Notes under the pieces: generated by a model
The model's database searches: none
What the model was told of the DNA's origin: nothing
The model's input: only the letters and a program-made list of their open reading frames with translations
Source of the DNA: Bacteroidales bacterium
Lineage (GTDB): Bacteria; Bacteroidota; Bacteroidia; Bacteroidales; P3
Assembly (NCBI GenBank): GCA_017555745.1
Contig: JAFZFU010000118.1
Location: forward strand, 1-35,392
Length of the DNA stretch: 35,392 bases
Direction: 5' to 3'
Program-made: the position numbers and the translations under genes
Shown: positions 33,649 through 35,392 of the stretch, in pieces
Numbering within the stretch: position 1 is the stretch's first letter
How the letters are laid out: each line of letters begins with the position of its first letter

Positions 33649-34830
33649 ATGTATAATAGTTTTCAAAAACATCTTCAAAAAGAGTTGGCAGAAATCGAAG
33701 CTGCTGGTTTGTATAAGAACGAACGTATCATAGAATCTCCACAAGGAGCAGAAATTTTGGTAAAAGGCAAGAAGTGCTTAAACTTCTGTGCAAACAATTA
33801 TTTGGGCTTAGCCAACAATCCAGAACTTATAAAAGCTGCAAAAGAAGGCATGGATGCACGCGGCTTTGGTATGGCTTCGGTTCGTTTTATTTGCGGTTGC
33901 CAAGACCTTCACAAGAAATTGGAAGAAAAAATTGCAGAGTTCTTTGGAACAGAAGATACTATCCTTTATGCTGCTTGCTTCGATGCAAATGGTGGTGTAT
34001 TTGAACCTCTTTTGGGCGAACAAGATGCTATCATCAGCGACTCGTTGAACCACGCTTCTATCATCGATGGCGTTCGCTTGTGTAAAGCTAAACGTTTCCG
34101 CTATGCCAATGCCGATATGGCTGACTTGGAAGCTAAACTTATTGAAGCTAAAGATTGCCGCTTCAAATTAATTGCTACCGACGGTGTATTCTCTATGGAC
34201 GGTAATGTTTGTCCTCTTGATAAAATATACGAATTGGCTGAAAAATACGATGCAATGGTTATGGTAGACGAAAGCCACAGTGCCGGTGTTGTAGGAAAAA
34301 CCGGTCGCGGTGTTACTGAACGTTACAACCTAAAAGGCAAAGTAGAAATCATAACCGGTACACTTGGTAAAGCTTTCGGCGGTGGCGTTGGTGGTTTTAC
34401 AACCGGTAAGAAAGAAATTATCGACATGCTACGTCAACGTTCAAGACCTTATTTGTTCTCGAACTCTTTGGCTCCGGGATTGGTAGCTGCCGGTATCCGT
34501 ATGTTCGAAATGATGAGCGAAACTAACGAACTTCAAGACAAACTACACGAAAACACTGACTACTTCTTGAGAAGAATGAAAGAAGAAGGTTTTGATTGCA
34601 AACCATCTGAATCCGCTATCTGTGCTGTAATGATTTACGACGCTGCTAAATCTCAACAATATGCTGCTAAAATGCAAGAAGAAAGTATATTTGTAACAGG
34701 TTTCTACTATCCTGTAGTTCCTAAGGGAGAAGCTCGTATTCGTGTACAAATATCAGCAGCTCACGAAAGAGAACATCTTGACAAATGTATTGCTGCATTC
34801 GTAAAAGTACGTAAAGAAATAGAAGGTTAA
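33649..34830 (+). CDS. kbl: Glycine C-acetyltransferase (2-amino-3-ketobutyrate CoA ligase)
   Basis: Splits 2-amino-3-ketobutyrate with CoA into glycine and acetyl-CoA, the second step of threonine breakdown. It belongs to the PLP-dependent alpha-oxoamine synthase family: CLNFCANNYLGLANNPEL, GFGMASVRFICGCQDLHKKLE, ILYAACFDANGGVFEPLLGE, SDSLNHASIIDGVRLCKA and MVMVDESHSAGVVGKTGRG. The PLP-binding Lys is Lys241 in TGTLGKAFGGGVGG. 393 residues is the normal length. The following gene encodes the first pathway enzyme, 119 nt away across a hairpin. Codon use is stronger than in the sugar genes, consistent with high expression. Confidence 0.96.
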   Translation: MYNSFQKHLQKELAEIEAAGLYKNERIIESPQGAEILVKGKKCLNFCANNYLGLANNPELIKAAKEGMDARGFGMASVRFICGCQDLHKKLEEKIAEFFGTEDTILYAACFDANGGVFEPLLGEQDAIISDSLNHASIIDGVRLCKAKRFRYANADMADLEAKLIEAKDCRFKLIATDGVFSMDGNVCPLDKIYELAEKYDAMVMVDESHSAGVVGKTGRGVTERYNLKGKVEIITGTLGKAFGGGVGGFTTGKKEIIDMLRQRSRPYLFSNSLAPGLVAAGIRMFEMMSETNELQDKLHENTDYFLRRMKEEGFDCKPSESAICAVMIYDAAKSQQYAAKMQEESIFVTGFYYPVVPKGEARIRVQISAAHEREHLDKCIAAFVKVRKEIEG

Positions 34831-34847
34831 TAAAATATTAATGTTAT

Positions 34848-34901
34848 AAAGAGTAACGAAAAAGATAGTTGTAGCTACTACTTAATTTCGTTACTCTTTT
34901 T
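34848..34901 (+). terminator. Hairpin with T-run between kbl and tdh
   Basis: A 14-bp perfect stem (34848-34861 with 34886-34899) closes a 24-nt loop that can itself form a small GTAG-CTAC hairpin. A T-run ends at 34901. Since the next gene continues the same pathway on the same strand, this may be a partial terminator or attenuator. Confidence 0.7.
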
Positions 34902-34949
34902 CTAATTGCCAACAACGTTTGGTAATTTAACGATTAAACAAAACTTACA

Positions 34950-35392
34950 ATGAAGAGAATATTAATAGTAGGTGCTGGCGGACAAATAGGTTCCGAACTT
35001 ACAAGAAATTTGCGTGATATTTATGGCGACAATAACGTTGTATGTAGCGATTTGCGTCAATTGACAGGTCCTATCTACGAACGTGGTCCTATCGAACGTA
35101 TCGACTCTACTCAGATAATGCAAATAGTAGATGTGGTAAAAAAATACAACATCGATACAATATATAACCTTGCTGCAATTCTTTCGGCAACAGCTGAATT
35201 GAATCCTATGCTTGGTTGGAATGTAGGAATTGGCAGCTTGGTAAACTGTTTGGAAGTAGCTCGTATATTCAATTGTGCTGTTTTCACTCCTAGTTCAATA
35301 GGTGCTTTTGGTCCGAGCACTCCAAGAGATATGACTCCACAAGATACTATCCAACGTCCTGCTACAATTTATGGTGTAACAAAAGTAACCGG
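34950..35392 (+). CDS. L-threonine 3-dehydrogenase, SDR (epimerase-like) type, 5' part
   Basis: Oxidises threonine to 2-amino-3-ketobutyrate with NAD+, the substrate of Kbl. Starting at ATG 34950, 147 codons are open to the window edge; the family is about 315-320 residues, so nearly half is present. The N-terminal Rossmann motif is ILIVGAGGQIGSELTRNL, followed by VVCSDLRQ for NAD binding, then YNLAAILSATAELNPMLGWN, typical of this enzyme. The catalytic region has TPSSIGAFGPSTPRD and YGVTK (Tyr and Lys). This short-chain type is unrelated to the zinc-dependent E. coli Tdh and is common in Bacteroidetes. The position after kbl supports the call. Confidence 0.92.
   Translation, partial: MKRILIVGAGGQIGSELTRNLRDIYGDNNVVCSDLRQLTGPIYERGPIERIDSTQIMQIVDVVKKYNIDTIYNLAAILSATAELNPMLGWNVGIGSLVNCLEVARIFNCAVFTPSSIGAFGPSTPRDMTPQDTIQRPATIYGVTKVT

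Overview
The window is low-GC DNA from a member of the Bacteroidetes, most likely order Bacteroidales. The evidence is the promoter style (TTTG, about 20 nt, then TAnnTTTG), a near-absence of Shine-Dalgarno sequences, a rpsU-xerC-hpf gene string, a TonB-type outer-membrane protein of the Bacteroidetes beta-barrel type, an SDR-type threonine dehydrogenase beside kbl, and many lipoproteins with short Bacteroidales-style lipoboxes. I cannot name a genus. No rRNA, tRNA or CRISPR array was seen.

Layout. 1-771 is the 5' half of lysS on the minus strand. 976-7401 runs plus: an exported protein of unknown function, a lipoprotein with an OmpA-like segment and TPRs, phosphatidylserine synthase and an acetolactate-synthase-like TPP enzyme. 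7486-9345 runs minus and is translational: bL28, bS21, XerC-type recombinase, hibernation factor. 9970-11242 is a tandem pair of paralogous lipoproteins, and 11691-12218 is a minus-strand lipoprotein. 12990-17764 is housekeeping (urocanate hydratase, QueA, UMP kinase, ribosome recycling factor), followed by minus-strand ssb. 18812-30410 is a surface-polysaccharide locus. 30584-33136 is a TonB-type outer-membrane protein, and 33649-35392 is threonine catabolism (kbl, then a truncated tdh).

The polysaccharide locus holds Wza- and Wzc-type export proteins and four enzymes that together would make UDP-GlcNAc3NAcA: a 6-dehydrogenase, a 3-dehydrogenase, a 3-aminotransferase and an N-acetyltransferase. 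It also holds a membrane-bound WbpM/CapD-type dehydratase and GalE. No glycosyltransferase, flippase, polymerase or C2-epimerase is present, so the locus is a precursor and export module whose other parts lie elsewhere.

The most unusual signal is in the intergenic DNA. Four separate intergenic stretches (about 11376-11536, 12541-12747, 25889-26160 and 33369-33483) hold arrays in which a CG-containing motif (mostly CGA or TCG) recurs at almost exactly 22 or 23 nt. Each array has its own sequence, and several units are palindromic, but the period is constant. I do not recognise this as a named repeat family. A MITE-like element with inverted ends and TTAA flanks (26223-26490) lies beside the largest array, and a partial relative of it lies at 2616-2660.
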